From the NCBI RefSeq assembly GCF_902859745.1, contig NZ_CADIJW010000016.1, forward strand, positions 47,786 to 111,785: DNA of 64,000 nt. Direction: 5' to 3'. Made by a program: the position numbers and the translations under genes. The notes below the pieces were generated by a model that saw only the letters and a program-made list of their open reading frames with translations, searched no databases and was not told the DNA's origin. The first letter of the stretch is position 1, and the number at the start of each line of letters is the position of its first letter. Shown here piece after piece: positions 28,479 through 37,763 of the stretch. The stretch comes from Achromobacter dolens. Lineage in GTDB: Bacteria > Pseudomonadota > Gammaproteobacteria > Burkholderiales > Burkholderiaceae_B.

Positions 28479-29813
28479 TCAGTCGCCGGCGCGCAGCACC
28501 TGCGCCAGCACGGAGAACAGCTCGTCGATCTGCGCGGGCTCGATGACCAGCGGGGGCGACAGCAGCATGGTGTCGCCGGCCGCGCGGATCAGGCAGCCGC
28601 GTTCCAGGCAGGCCTGGTGCACGGCATAGCCGCGCTGGCCCGGCTTGCCCGCGAGCGGCGCCAGTTCGATCGCGGCCAGCAGGCCGATGTTGCGGATGTC
28701 CACCACGTGCGGCAGGCCCTTGAGGCCGTGGGCCGCGTCCTCCCAATAGCGCCATAGGTCGCGGCTGCGCTGGAACAGGCCGTCGCGGCGGCAGATGTCC
28801 AGCATTGCCAGCCCGGCCGCGCAGGCCACCGGGTGGCCCGAGTAGGTGTAGCCGTGGGCCAGCTCGATGGCGTTCTCCGGGCCTTGCATGAAGGCGTCGT
28901 AGACATGCTGGCGCACCAGCGTCGCGCCCATCGGAATGGCGCCGTTGGTCAGCCCCTTGGCGCTGGTGATGAGGTCGGGCGTGACGCCGAAATGCGCCGA
29001 GGCGAAGGCGCCGTCGACGCGGCCGAAGGCGCAGATCACTTCGTCGAAGATCAACAGGATGCCGTGCCGGTCGCAGATCTCGCGCAGCTTCTGCAGGTAA
29101 CCGCGTGGCGGCACCAGCACGCCGGTGGATCCGGCCACCGGTTCGACGATGACAGCGGCGATGGTGGAGGCGTCGTGCAGCGCCACGATGCGCTCGAGCG
29201 CATCGGCCAGGTGCGCGCCCCAGTCCGGCTGGCCGCGGCTGTAGGCCATCCGCTCGCGGTCGTAGGTATGCGGCAGATGGTCCACATAGGGCAGCAGGTT
29301 GCCGAACGGCTTGCGATGGCCGCCGATGCCCGAGACCGACAGGCCGCCGAACCCCACGCCGTGATACGAGCGTTCGCGGCCGATCAGGCGCACGCGTTGG
29401 CCTTCGCCGCGCGCGCGGTGGTAGCCCAGCGCAATCTTGAGGGCGGTATCGACGGCCTCGGATCCGGAGTTGGAAAAAAACACGTTGGAGAAACCGGCGG
29501 GCGCCTCTTCGCACAGCTTTTCGGCCAATTCGAACGCCAGCGGATGGCTCATCTGAAACGACGGCGCGTAGTCCAGCTCATAGGCGGTGCGGGCGATGGC
29601 CTCGACGATTTCGGGCCGGCGATGGCCGGCGTTGACGCACCACAGGCCCGCGATGCCGTCCAGCACGCGGCGGCCGTCGGGCCGGATGTAGTGCATGCCC
29701 TCGGCCGCGCTGAAAAGCACCGGATCGCGCTTGTAGCGACGGTTGGCGGTGAAGGGCATCCAATAGGCGTCGGCGTTGAGGGGAGAGGACAGATGAGGCG
29801 TGGGCGAGGGCAT
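28479..29813 (-). CDS. Omega-amino acid:pyruvate aminotransferase
   Basis: 444-residue class III PLP aminotransferase. The N-terminal WMPFTANRRYKRDP motif (19-31) is characteristic of beta-alanine/omega-amino acid:pyruvate transaminases. FDEVICAFGR has the PLP aspartate D257, and the Schiff-base lysine is K286 in SAKGLTNGAIPMG. With beta-alanine it would give malonate semialdehyde, the substrate of MmsA at 16194-17687. A GntR-family gene lies 107 bp upstream on the same strand and is its probable regulator. Confidence 0.9.
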   Translation of the reverse strand: MPSPTPHLSSPLNADAYWMPFTANRRYKRDPVLFSAAEGMHYIRPDGRRVLDGIAGLWCVNAGHRRPEIVEAIARTAYELDYAPSFQMSHPLAFELAEKLCEEAPAGFSNVFFSNSGSEAVDTALKIALGYHRARGEGQRVRLIGRERSYHGVGFGGLSVSGIGGHRKPFGNLLPYVDHLPHTYDRERMAYSRGQPDWGAHLADALERIVALHDASTIAAVIVEPVAGSTGVLVPPRGYLQKLREICDRHGILLIFDEVICAFGRVDGAFASAHFGVTPDLITSAKGLTNGAIPMGATLVRQHVYDAFMQGPENAIELAHGYTYSGHPVACAAGLAMLDICRRDGLFQRSRDLWRYWEDAAHGLKGLPHVVDIRNIGLLAAIELAPLAGKPGQRGYAVHQACLERGCLIRAAGDTMLLSPPLVIEPAQIDELFSVLAQVLRAGD

Positions 29814-29850
29814 GGGCTTGCTGCTTCAAGGAAGTTCAGGTGCGACCATT

Positions 29851-29876
29851 TTGTATTAATAATAAGAAAAATACAA
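29851..29876. promoter_or_regulatory. AT-rich inverted repeat upstream of the aminotransferase
   Basis: TTGTAT (29851-29856) and ATACAA (29871-29876) flank a 14-bp A/T-only centre interrupted by one G, 38-63 bp before the aminotransferase start in an otherwise GC-rich region. It probably holds the promoter and the operator of the GntR protein encoded at 29921-30802. Confidence 0.5.
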
Positions 29877-29920
29877 TTTAGAGGGCAGAAAAGACGGAAC
29901 GGCGGTTCGGGAATGCAGGT

Positions 29921-30802
29921 TCAGGATTGCCGCAGTGAGGTCGAAAGGTGTTCGCGCATGAGTTGCGAGGCCTTTTCCTGGTCGCCGGCTTCCAGCGCGG
30001 CGATGATGCGCAGGTGTTCGTTGCTGGAGTCCACGAAGCGCGCTTCGCGGTGGAACGCGGCGTGTTCTTCCAGGCGGCGCAATTGATTCTGCTGTTGTAC
30101 GGCCTGCAGGATGTAGCGGTTGCCGGAGCAGCGCGCGAGCATTTCGTGGAACGCGGCGTTCAGGCCGAAGAACTCAGCGGCCGAGATCCCGGCGTCGTCG
30201 CGCTGGATCAGCGCCTCGTGCGCGGCGCGCATGCGCTCCAGGGCATTACGGTCGAGCCGGAACGTTGGCTCCAGCAGGCCGGCGCATTCGATCGTCATGC
30301 GGAAGCGGTAGCTTTCGTCGAGCGCCTCGCGGTTCTCCAGCGAGGGCGCGAATTGCCAGCCGTGGCCCTTGCGCTTTTCCAGCAGGCCGTCGGCCGACAA
30401 CTGCAGCAGGGCCTTGGCCAGCACGCTGCGCGGCGCGGGATAGCGCTGCAGCAGCTCGCGCTCGGTGAACTGGTCGGGCAGCACGCGGGTGGCGCGGTCG
30501 GCGATCAGGCGGCGGTAGAGTTCGTCCTGGGTCGGACCCGCGCCGGCGATGGCGGGCGAGGCCTGGGCGGCGTTTTCGGCCACGGTGTAGCCGCTGTTGG
30601 GACGATGCGTGATCAGCCCCTGGGTAGCCAGCAGCCGCAGCGCGCCGCGCACCGGGGTACGTGATACCTCATAGCTCGCCGCCAGCGCTTCCTCGGACAA
30701 GTGGGCGCCAGGCGCGTGGCGCCGCGCCACGATGTCCTGTGCGATCAGGCGCGCCAGGTCGACTTGCAGCGCAGTGGGGCGGGCGGGAGCGGCAGGAGGC
30801 AT
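29921..30802 (-). CDS. GntR-family regulator with two winged-helix domains and an FCD domain
   Basis: 293 residues. A first GntR winged helix is at about 12-75 (HLSEEALAASYEVSRTPVRGALRLL). A second GntR-like winged helix follows at about 92-152 (QFTERELLQRYPAPRSVLAKALLQL), and an FCD-type ligand domain at about 155-285. Most FadR-type regulators have only one DNA-binding domain; the duplicated form here could contact DNA in a different geometry. It lies upstream of the omega-aminotransferase on the same strand and probably senses its amino acid or acid product. Confidence 0.88.
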   Translation of the reverse strand: MPPAAPARPTALQVDLARLIAQDIVARRHAPGAHLSEEALAASYEVSRTPVRGALRLLATQGLITHRPNSGYTVAENAAQASPAIAGAGPTQDELYRRLIADRATRVLPDQFTERELLQRYPAPRSVLAKALLQLSADGLLEKRKGHGWQFAPSLENREALDESYRFRMTIECAGLLEPTFRLDRNALERMRAAHEALIQRDDAGISAAEFFGLNAAFHEMLARCSGNRYILQAVQQQNQLRRLEEHAAFHREARFVDSSNEHLRIIAALEAGDQEKASQLMREHLSTSLRQS

Positions 30803-30852
30803 GGAGGAGCGCGGGAACGGCGGTGCTGCAATGGTAACGGACAGACGCGGCC

Positions 30853-31197
30853 TCAGCCATGATGCGCGCGACTGTCGCCCGGCGCCTGGTCTCGGTCCCG
30901 CATGCCATAGTCGCGCAGCACCTGCGCGACGCGCAAGCGATAGTTGGCGAACACGCCGCCCCGTCCCGCTTCCTGGGCGCGGCGATGCGATTCCAGCGAG
31001 CGCCAGCGCCTGACCGCGTCCTCGTCGCGCCAGAACGACAGCGACAGCAGCTTGCCTGGGGTCGTCAGGCTCTGGAAGCGCTCGACCGAAAGGAAGCCGT
31101 CTATGGTCTTCAGTTCATCGATCAGGCCCGCGGCGATGTGCAGATAGGGCGCGGCATTGCCGTCGGCGGGCTCGACTTCGAATATCACGGCGATCAT
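30853..31197 (-). CDS. Antibiotic biosynthesis monooxygenase (ABM) domain protein
   Basis: 114 residues with a ferredoxin-like dimeric ABM fold: MIAVIFEVEPADG, then IDGFLSVERFQSLTTPGKLLSLSFWRDEDAVRRW. This domain occurs in cofactor-free monooxygenases and heme-degrading enzymes, but many members have other roles. The start overlaps the P450 stop by 4 bp (ATGA), so the two are translated together, and an oxygen-handling job alongside the P450 is a reasonable inference. The C-terminus after RDYGM is charged and may be disordered. Confidence 0.85.
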   Translation of the reverse strand: MIAVIFEVEPADGNAAPYLHIAAGLIDELKTIDGFLSVERFQSLTTPGKLLSLSFWRDEDAVRRWRSLESHRRAQEAGRGGVFANYRLRVAQVLRDYGMRDRDQAPGDSRAHHG

Positions 31198-32312
31198 GGG
31201 GTGGGCTCCTCGGTGAAATCAAATTGGGGAATGCGCGCGTTGGGCAGGGGGCGGTAGCGAAAGCGCGCCGCCAGGGCGGCGCCATCGATGCCGGCCTTCA
31301 GCAGGTGAACGAGCGCGCCGGCCGCATCGCGCCGTGCCGCGTCGCGGCCCGGGCAGGCATGACTCTGTGCGCCGAAAGTCCAGTGCGCATCGGGTTGCGC
31401 CATGGCGGCCGCGGCCAGCACCAGCAGCACGGTCTCGTCGGCCTCGATGCGCTGGCCATCCAGTTCAATCGGGCCGGCCAGGAAGCGGCGGGTGTTGTGG
31501 ATGGGCGGGTCGTGCCGCAGCGTCGCATCGACCATTTCCCAGGCCTGCGCCCGCGTCAGGTCCGCGCCGGATCCCAGGCGCGCGGCGCGCAGCAGCGCAT
31601 TGCCCAGCAGGCCGGCGCCGGCTTCGCAGGCCTGGAACAGCAGGCCCGCCAGGTTGGCGGCCAGCAGCATCGGATCCAGGCCGGCCTCTGTGCCGAGGAC
31701 GCGCAATTCGCGCAAGGCCGGGCTGGCGGCGGCATCATCCAAATGGGCGCGCAGGCGCGCCAGCAGGCGCTCGGCCGCCGCGTGTCCGGCCGCCGTCCGG
31801 TCCTCGGCGGCGGAGGGCGGCAGGGCTGCGAGGAACGCGCCGATATCGCGTGCGCATTCCGCGGCCACGGCGCCAGGCAGGCCGATGGCACAGGCTTGCG
31901 CAAAAACCGGGGCGGCGTGCAGGCAGCGGTCGACGCTGCTGGCCGAGCGTGCGTCCAGGTCCAGCCGTTGCCAGTCGGGCGCGGGGGCCAGCGGCGCCTG
32001 TCGCGCCAGGAAGCCGCTGAACAATCTCTTGAGACGGCGCTGCCGCGGACCATCGTTCATCCGCAGGAAGCGGCCGAACAGCAGGCCGGCGGGACCCGCG
32101 GCGATTCCCTTGGGCACTGGCTCGGCGAGGGGGCGCACACGGGCGGCGGGGTGGCGCATGATGTCGCGGATCAGCCTTGGATCGCTGGCCACCCACAGGC
32201 CCAGCCGAGTGTCCCGGTAGAGGGGGCGATCGCGGGCCAGCGCGGCGTAATAGGGATAGGGATCGACGTGCGTGACCGCCTGCAGCGGATCGGTAGGAAA
32301 GGGCGTGGACAT
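31194..32312 (-). CDS. Divergent cytochrome P450
   Basis: 372 residues. The heme-ligand loop is intact as FGAQSHACPGRD with the ligand at C320, and the N-terminal DPYPYYAALARDRPLYRD fits soluble bacterial P450s. Two canonical features differ. In the K helix the invariant ExxR reads AxxR (DATLRHDPP), and in the I helix the oxygen-activating acid/alcohol pair reads CEAGAG without threonine. Such changes are known in P450s with unusual chemistry or peroxide use. The ATG at 32312 gives the usual bacterial length; a longer upstream frame overlaps the epimerase gene. Coupled to the ABM gene. Confidence 0.82.
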   Translation of the reverse strand: MSTPFPTDPLQAVTHVDPYPYYAALARDRPLYRDTRLGLWVASDPRLIRDIMRHPAARVRPLAEPVPKGIAAGPAGLLFGRFLRMNDGPRQRRLKRLFSGFLARQAPLAPAPDWQRLDLDARSASSVDRCLHAAPVFAQACAIGLPGAVAAECARDIGAFLAALPPSAAEDRTAAGHAAAERLLARLRAHLDDAAASPALRELRVLGTEAGLDPMLLAANLAGLLFQACEAGAGLLGNALLRAARLGSGADLTRAQAWEMVDATLRHDPPIHNTRRFLAGPIELDGQRIEADETVLLVLAAAAMAQPDAHWTFGAQSHACPGRDAARRDAAGALVHLLKAGIDGAALAARFRYRPLPNARIPQFDFTEEPTP

Positions 32313-32383
32313 GGGCGGCGCGGCTGGCTCGGGGACCGCCAGTATCACCGCGTCGCGCCAGCGACGATTCGGCCCGGGTCGAA

Positions 32384-33229
32384 CTATGCCTGCGCGGTGT
32401 CCGCCAGCAGCGCGGCATAGCCGGCGCGCGAGTCCGGCCATTGCAGCGCCAGGCCGCTGGCCCGCAGACGGGCGTTGTTGAGCTTCTTGCTGCCGACCCC
32501 ATTGGGCGCGGGGCCGTCGCCAGGCGCCGGGGCGCCGATCATCCGCGCCAGCTCGGCATAGAGTTCATGCAGCGGCAGGGGCGTGTCGTCGCAGCCGATG
32601 TAGACCGGCAACGCATCGGGCAGCAGCGCCACGTGCGCGATGGCGGCCGCGGCGTCGTCGATGTGGATGCGGTTGGCCCAGTGCGGCGGTTCGAGCGGCG
32701 CGCTGGCCTTGCCCGTCCGCAGCCGTTCGATCAGTTGCAGGCGGCCGGGGCCGTAGAGGCCGGCGAAGCGCAGGGTGGTGTGCGGGATCGCGCGCGCGGC
32801 CAGCGCCGCTTCCGCCTCGAGCAGGATACGGCCGTTGAAGCCTTGCGGCGCGGGCGGCGTGTCTTCATCGACCCAGTCGCCGCGATGTTCGCCATACACC
32901 GCGCTGGACGATACGAACACGACGCGCTCGACCTGGCGCGTGTCGAGCGCATCCAGCACGTGGTTCAGGCCGTCGACGAACACGGCGCGATAGGCGGCGG
33001 GATCGCGCGCGCCAGCCGTGGCGACGTGGATCACGCGGGTGATGCCTGCCGGCAGCGCCGGCAGGCTATCCGGTTGGCTGATGTCGCCTGCCAGCCAGCG
33101 GATGCCGCTGGCGTCGTCGGCCGGCGGGTGGCGGCGCAATGCGTAGACCGTGTCGCCGCGCGCCAGCAGGCGGCGCGCGGCGCGTTGGCCGAGATCGCCG
33201 CAGCCGATGAAAAGCACGCGTTCAGCCAT
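32384..33229 (-). CDS. NAD(P)-binding epimerase/SDR family protein (YeeZ-like)
   Basis: 281 residues with an extended short-chain dehydrogenase fold. The Rossmann motif reads IGCGDLGQRAARRLLARG (residues 8-25), unlike the usual GxxGxxG but typical of the YeeZ/SDR_a group. FVSSSAVYGEHRG has the tyrosine of the active site, though the usual YxxxK lysine is absent. It starts 15 bp after the ETF-QO gene ends and is followed by the P450 after 71 bp. Function unknown. Confidence 0.82.
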   Translation of the reverse strand: MAERVLFIGCGDLGQRAARRLLARGDTVYALRRHPPADDASGIRWLAGDISQPDSLPALPAGITRVIHVATAGARDPAAYRAVFVDGLNHVLDALDTRQVERVVFVSSSAVYGEHRGDWVDEDTPPAPQGFNGRILLEAEAALAARAIPHTTLRFAGLYGPGRLQLIERLRTGKASAPLEPPHWANRIHIDDAAAAIAHVALLPDALPVYIGCDDTPLPLHELYAELARMIGAPAPGDGPAPNGVGSKKLNNARLRASGLALQWPDSRAGYAALLADTAQA

Positions 33230-33244
33230 GGCCGCCGACGCCTG

Positions 33245-34891
33245 CTACATGCCGCTGTAGACCGGGCCCTCGCCGCCCTGCGGCGCCACCCAGACGATGT
33301 TCTGGGTCGGGTCCTTGATGTCGCAGGTCTTGCAGTGCACGCAGTTCTGCGCGTTGATCTGCAGGCGGTCCTCGCCATGGTCGTCCTTGACGAACTCGTA
33401 GACGCCAGCAGGACAGTAGCGCGATTCCGGACCGCCGTACTTGGCGAGGTTGACCTGCACCGGCACTGAGGGATCCTTCAGCGTCAGGTGGACGGGCTCG
33501 TTCTCGTCGTGGTTGGTGTTGGAGATGAACACCGAGCTGAGCTTGTCGAAGGTCAGCTTGCCGTCGGGCTTGGGGTAATCGATGCGGGCGCACTGCGAGG
33601 CCGGCTGCAGGCAGGCGTGATCGGGCTTGCTGTGGCGCAGGGTCCACGGCATCTTGCCCTTGAACACCAGTTGCTCGATGCCGGTCATCAGCGTGGCCAC
33701 GGTGCGGCCCTTCTTGAACCACTGCTTGAAGTTGCGCGCCTTGTTCAGCTCGGTGTGCAGCCACGAATTCTTGAAGGCCTCGGGATACGCGGCCAGTTCG
33801 TCGTGGCGGCGGTCGGCCACCAACGCGTCGAACGCGGCCTCGGCGGCCAGTTTGCCGGACTTGATGGCGGCATGGCTGCCCTTGATGCGCGAGGCGTTCA
33901 GGAAGCCGGCCTCACAGCCGACCAGCACGCCGCCGGGGAAGGTCAGCTTGGGCAGCGACAGCAGGCCGCCCGCCGTGATGGCGCGCGCGCCATAGGCGAT
34001 GCGCTTGCCGCCTTCGAAGGTGCCGCGGATGGCGGGGTGGGTCTTGTAGCGCTGGAATTCGTCGAACGGCGACAGCCAGGGGTTGGCGTAGTCCAGGCCG
34101 ACGATCATCCCCACCGCCACCAGGTTGTTGTCCAGGTGGTAGAGGAACGAGCCGCCGTAGGTGTCGGAATCCAGCGGCCAGCCGGCGGTGTGGATCACCA
34201 GGCCGGGCTTGGACTGAGCCGGATCGACTTCCCACATTTCCTTGATGCCGATGCCGTAGGCCTGCGGGTCGCGGCCATCGTCGAGCTTGTAGCGTTCGAT
34301 CAATTGGCGGCCGAGCTGGCCGCGCGCGCCTTCGGCGAACACCGTGTAGCGCGCGTGCAGTTCCATGCCGGGCTGGTAGTGGGCGGTATGGCTGCCGTCG
34401 CGGGCCACGCCCATGTCGCCGGTGGCCACGCCGCGCACCGCGCCGTTCTCGTCGTACAGCACTTCGACCGCCGCGAAGCCGGGGAAGATCTCGACGCCCA
34501 GCGCCTCGGCCTGCTCGCCCAGCCACTTGACCACGTCGCCCAGGCGGACGATGTAGTTGCCTTCATTGTGGAAACAGGGCGGCAGCAGCCAATTGGGGGT
34601 GGCGCGCGCGCCGTTCTCGGACAGGAACAGGAATTTGTCCTGCGTCACGGGCACATTGAGCGGGGCGCCCTTGTCTTTCCAGTCGGGAATCAGTTCGGTC
34701 AGCGCCAGCGGATCCATCACCGCCCCGGAAAGGATGTGGGCGCCCAGTTCGGCGCCTTTTTCCAGGACGCAGACGCCGATTTCCTGATTCTTTTCAGCGG
34801 CTAGCTGCTTCAGACGGATAGCGGTGGCCAGGCCGGCGGGACCCCCGCCAACCACGACCACGTCATATTCCATCGACTCGCGTTCAGACAT
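33245..34891 (-). CDS. Electron transfer flavoprotein-ubiquinone oxidoreductase
   Basis: 548 residues. Passes electrons from reduced ETF, filled by acyl-CoA dehydrogenases, to ubiquinone at the inner membrane. The FAD-binding VVVVGGGPAGLATAIRLK is at the N-terminus. The C-terminal [4Fe-4S] domain shows CPAGVYEF and NAQNCVHCKTCDIKDPTQN, ending GGEGPVYSGM. The ATG at 34891 has GGGGAG upstream. Genes for the ETF subunits are not in the window. It is divergent from the thioesterase gene at 35004. Confidence 0.95.
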   Translation of the reverse strand: MSERESMEYDVVVVGGGPAGLATAIRLKQLAAEKNQEIGVCVLEKGAELGAHILSGAVMDPLALTELIPDWKDKGAPLNVPVTQDKFLFLSENGARATPNWLLPPCFHNEGNYIVRLGDVVKWLGEQAEALGVEIFPGFAAVEVLYDENGAVRGVATGDMGVARDGSHTAHYQPGMELHARYTVFAEGARGQLGRQLIERYKLDDGRDPQAYGIGIKEMWEVDPAQSKPGLVIHTAGWPLDSDTYGGSFLYHLDNNLVAVGMIVGLDYANPWLSPFDEFQRYKTHPAIRGTFEGGKRIAYGARAITAGGLLSLPKLTFPGGVLVGCEAGFLNASRIKGSHAAIKSGKLAAEAAFDALVADRRHDELAAYPEAFKNSWLHTELNKARNFKQWFKKGRTVATLMTGIEQLVFKGKMPWTLRHSKPDHACLQPASQCARIDYPKPDGKLTFDKLSSVFISNTNHDENEPVHLTLKDPSVPVQVNLAKYGGPESRYCPAGVYEFVKDDHGEDRLQINAQNCVHCKTCDIKDPTQNIVWVAPQGGEGPVYSGM

Positions 34892-35003
34892 TGCAAAGCT
34901 CCCCGTATGTATTCCATATATGGCTGGAAGTATTATCGGCGATTGTATTGCAGGCGGAGACCTTGCACGTCTTCGCATTTCCATCAGACATCAGGAGCAA
35001 TTG

Positions 35004-35453
35004 GTGAACCCGGACACTCTGTCTGCGCGGATTCTGGCGGTGGGCGACACCCACCAAGTGGATTTGCCTTTGCGTTGGGGCGATTCCGACGCCTTGAACC
35101 ATCTCAACAACACGCTGTATTTCCGCCTCATGGAAGAGGCGCGCATGCAGATCCTCTATGACGCGGGCTTCGAATTGCCGGCCGATGACGGCGCCATCCT
35201 GGCGCATGCATCCTGTGATTTCCTGCGCCCGTTGACCTATCCGGCGACGGTGCGGGTGACGCACAAGGTGACGCGCATCGGTCGTTCCAGCGCGGAATTC
35301 GAGCTGCTGCTCGAGAAGGTCGGCGATGACGCGGGTCCCTATGCCCGCGGCCGTAACGTGCTGGTGTGGATGGATTACGTGGCCAATACGTCCGCTCCGT
35401 GGCCGCCCGAAGTGCTGGCGAAAATGGCCACGCAGTTCCAGCCGGCCGCCTAG
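35004..35453 (+). CDS. Acyl-CoA thioesterase, 4-hydroxybenzoyl-CoA thioesterase family
   Basis: 149-residue hot-dog-fold protein. The motif LRWGDSDALNHLNNTLYFRLMEEAR is family-typical (D-x-D-x3-H-x-NN), and HASCDFLRPLTYPATVRV follows. The GTG at 35004 is chosen because AGGAG lies 6 bp before it; any upstream start would run into the ETF-QO promoter. It is divergent from ETF-QO, consistent with fatty or aromatic acid degradation. Confidence 0.86.
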   Translation: MNPDTLSARILAVGDTHQVDLPLRWGDSDALNHLNNTLYFRLMEEARMQILYDAGFELPADDGAILAHASCDFLRPLTYPATVRVTHKVTRIGRSSAEFELLLEKVGDDAGPYARGRNVLVWMDYVANTSAPWPPEVLAKMATQFQPAA

Positions 35454-35751
35454 GCGCGGGGGCGGTGGCGGTCCGACTTCGATGCGGCGTTTGAAACGAC
35501 GCCCGCATTTGCCGGCCATGCCGTTAAAATCCAGGACAGAACCACAATACGAATGACAGGGCGCGCCACCCTCGGCGCCGCGAGCCAGCAGGCATCGGGC
35601 CCGGCCGCGATGCCGCCGGACCGCGAAACCGGCAGCCGCGCCCCAAGTAAAAACAGGGTCCACCCAGGATCGCCGGCCTCCTTCTCGGGGCAAGCGGTCC
35701 GGCAAGGCGGGCGGATCCTCTTCAGTTCGACCTTAACTAGGAGTTGGAGCG
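35454..35751. other. Gene-free leader of the CoA-transferase operon
   Basis: About 300 bp without a convincing gene. It contains GC-rich, weakly symmetric sequence and a ribosome site (TAGGAGTTGGAGCG) just before the CoA-transferase start. I found no clear promoter hexamers or palindrome. Confidence 0.5.
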
Positions 35752-36450
35752 ATGGACAAGGTTTTTGCAAGCGCCCAGGAGGCGCTGGCAGGCATCGTCA
35801 AGGACGGCCAGATGATCGCCGTCGGCGGTTTCGGCCTTTGCGGCATTCCCGAGGCCCTGATCGCCGCGCTGCGCGATTCGGGCGTGAAGGATCTCACTTG
35901 CATCAGCAATAACGCGGGCGTCGACGGCTTCGGCCTGGGCCAGTTGCTCAACACGCGCCAGGTCCGCAAGATGATCGCGTCGTACGTGGGCGAGAACAAG
36001 GAATTCGAACGCCAGTTCCTGTCGGGCGAACTCGAGCTCGAATTCACGCCGCAGGGCACGCTGGCCGAGAAGCTGCGCGCCGGCGGCGCCGGCATTCCGG
36101 CGTTCTTCACCCGCACCGGCGTGGGCACCATCGTCGCCGATGGCAAGGAAATCCGCGAATTCGACGGCCAGCAATATGTGATGGAACGCTCGCTGGTGCC
36201 GGACGTGTCGCTGGTCAAGGCGCACATCGCCGACCGCAGCGGCAACCTGGTGTTCCGCAAGACGGCGCGCAACTTCAATCCGAACGTGGCGATGGCCGGC
36301 AAGTTCACGGTGGTCGAGGTCGAGCAGATCGTCGACACCGGCAGCCTGGACCCTGACCAGATCCACCTGCCCGGCATCTATGTGCACCGGATCGTGCTGA
36401 ACGCCAATCCGGAAAAGCGCATCGAACAACGCACCACTCGCCCGGCCTAA
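35752..36450 (+). CDS. scoA: 3-oxoacid CoA-transferase subunit A
   Basis: 232 residues. With subunit B it moves CoA from succinyl-CoA to acetoacetate or a similar 3-oxo acid. The glycine-rich [17 protein letters not shown] at about 24-40 and the [14 protein letters not shown] segment are typical of subunit A. The end, [22 protein letters not shown], matches the family. Subunit B follows 12 bp downstream with an AGGAG site, so they form one operon ending at the terminator at 37141-37162. Confidence 0.93.
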   Translation: MDKVFASAQEALAGIVKDGQMIAVGGFGLCGIPEALIAALRDSGVKDLTCISNNAGVDGFGLGQLLNTRQVRKMIASYVGENKEFERQFLSGELELEFTPQGTLAEKLRAGGAGIPAFFTRTGVGTIVADGKEIREFDGQQYVMERSLVPDVSLVKAHIADRSGNLVFRKTARNFNPNVAMAGKFTVVEVEQIVDTGSLDPDQIHLPGIYVHRIVLNANPEKRIEQRTTRPA

Positions 36451-36462
36451 GGAGAACACGAC

Positions 36463-37116
36463 ATGGCATGGTCCCGCGATGAAATGGCGGCGCGCGCCGC
36501 GCGCGAGCTGCAAGACGGTTTTTACGTGAACCTGGGTATCGGCCTGCCGACCCTGGTGGCCAACCACGTTCCCAAGGGCGTCGAGGTCTGGCTGCAATCC
36601 GAAAACGGCCTGCTGGGCATCGGCCCGTTCCCGACCGACGCCGAGGTCGACGCCGACCTGATCAACGCCGGCAAGCAGACGGTCACGACGCTGCCCGGCT
36701 CGTCGATCTTCTCGTCGGCCGACTCGTTCGCGATGATCCGCGGCGGCAAGATCAACCTGGCCATCCTGGGCGCGATGCAGGTGTCCGAAAAGGGCGACCT
36801 GGCCAACTGGATGATCCCGGGCAAGATGGTCAAGGGCATGGGCGGCGCGATGGACCTGGTGGCCGGTGTCGGCCGCGTGGTCGTGCTGATGGAACACGTG
36901 GCCAAGAAGAAGGACGGCACCGAGGACATCAAGCTGCTGCCCGAATGCAACCTGCCGCTGACGGGCGTGGGCGTGGTCGACCTGATCATCACCGACCTGG
37001 GCGTGATGGAAGTCACCGACAACGGCCTGAAATTGCTGGAAACGGCGCCGGGCGTGACGGTGGAGGAGATCCAGTCCAAGACGCACGCCAAGCTGGACGT
37101 GTCGGCGGTCAAGTAA
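36463..37116 (+). CDS. scoB: 3-oxoacid CoA-transferase subunit B
   Basis: 217 residues. Carries the catalytic glutamate E47 in the [10 protein letters not shown] motif, which forms the enzyme-CoA thioester. [15 protein letters not shown] and [17 protein letters not shown] follow the family pattern. Paired with subunit A 12 bp upstream. Which acid is used (acetoacetate, 3-oxoadipate or other) cannot be told from sequence reading; absence of aromatic genes nearby favours ketone-body use. Confidence 0.94.
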   Translation: MAWSRDEMAARAARELQDGFYVNLGIGLPTLVANHVPKGVEVWLQSENGLLGIGPFPTDAEVDADLINAGKQTVTTLPGSSIFSSADSFAMIRGGKINLAILGAMQVSEKGDLANWMIPGKMVKGMGGAMDLVAGVGRVVVLMEHVAKKKDGTEDIKLLPECNLPLTGVGVVDLIITDLGVMEVTDNGLKLLETAPGVTVEEIQSKTHAKLDVSAVK

Positions 37117-37140
37117 TCCGCCGCCAAGGCATCATGAATA

Positions 37141-37162
37141 ACGCCCCGCAAGGGGCGTTTTT
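37141..37162 (+). terminator. Terminator after the CoA-transferase operon
   Basis: ACGCCCC (37141-37147), loop GCAA, GGGGCGT (37152-37158) and a run of five T ending at 37162. It lies 24 bp after the stop of subunit B. Confidence 0.9.
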
Positions 37163-37212
37163 CATTGAAGGCCCGCCAGGCGTGGCGGGCAGGGCGCCCC
37201 GGGGCGTGGCGA

Positions 37213-37671
37213 TCAGGCCGCTTCGCGCAGCAGCATGCCGACGTGCGGGATGCCATCCTCGATGTACTCCTCGGTCACCGGCACGAAGCCGTGCCCGCCG
37301 TAATAGCCGCGCAACCGGGCCTGCGCGCCCAGGTAGACCGGCTGGCCCGGCCACAGTCGCGCCACTTCGTCCTTGGCGCGGCGCATCAGTTCGTGGCCCA
37401 GGCCCGTGCCGCGCGCCGCTGACGCCGTGATGACGCGGCCAATGATCGCCTGGCCGTCGTTCAGCGCGGGTTCGAGCAGGCGGCAATAGGCCAGCAGCGC
37501 GCCGTTTTCCCAGGCCATCAGGTGTTCCGTCTGTCCCTGCAGGTCCTTGCCGTCCATGTCCAGGAAGACGCAATCCTGTTCCACCACGAAGACCTCCGAG
37601 CGCAGGCGCAGGATCGCGTAGAGCTCGGCCAGGGTCAATTCGGCGTGGGGCTTGCAGGTCCAGAGAGGCAT
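37213..37671 (-). CDS. elaA: ElaA-like GNAT acetyltransferase
   Basis: 152 residues. The opening LTLAELYAILRLRSEVFVVEQ and the DGKDLQGQTEHLMAW segment match the ElaA group. The acetyl-CoA loop is ASAARGTGLGHELM at about 82-95, and the end YYGGHGFVPVTEEYIEDGIPH is family-typical. The substrate is unknown. The gene is divergent from the RpiR-type operon, with 188 bp between them. Confidence 0.88.
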   Translation of the reverse strand: MPLWTCKPHAELTLAELYAILRLRSEVFVVEQDCVFLDMDGKDLQGQTEHLMAWENGALLAYCRLLEPALNDGQAIIGRVITASAARGTGLGHELMRRAKDEVARLWPGQPVYLGAQARLRGYYGGHGFVPVTEEYIEDGIPHVGMLLREAA

Positions 37672-37763
37672 TTGAAAAGTCCGAAATGCGGGGAAGAAGG
37701 GCTGGGATCAAGCGTACATCAAACCGGCCCCGTTTCTTTTGAAGCACTGTTACATAAATTCAC

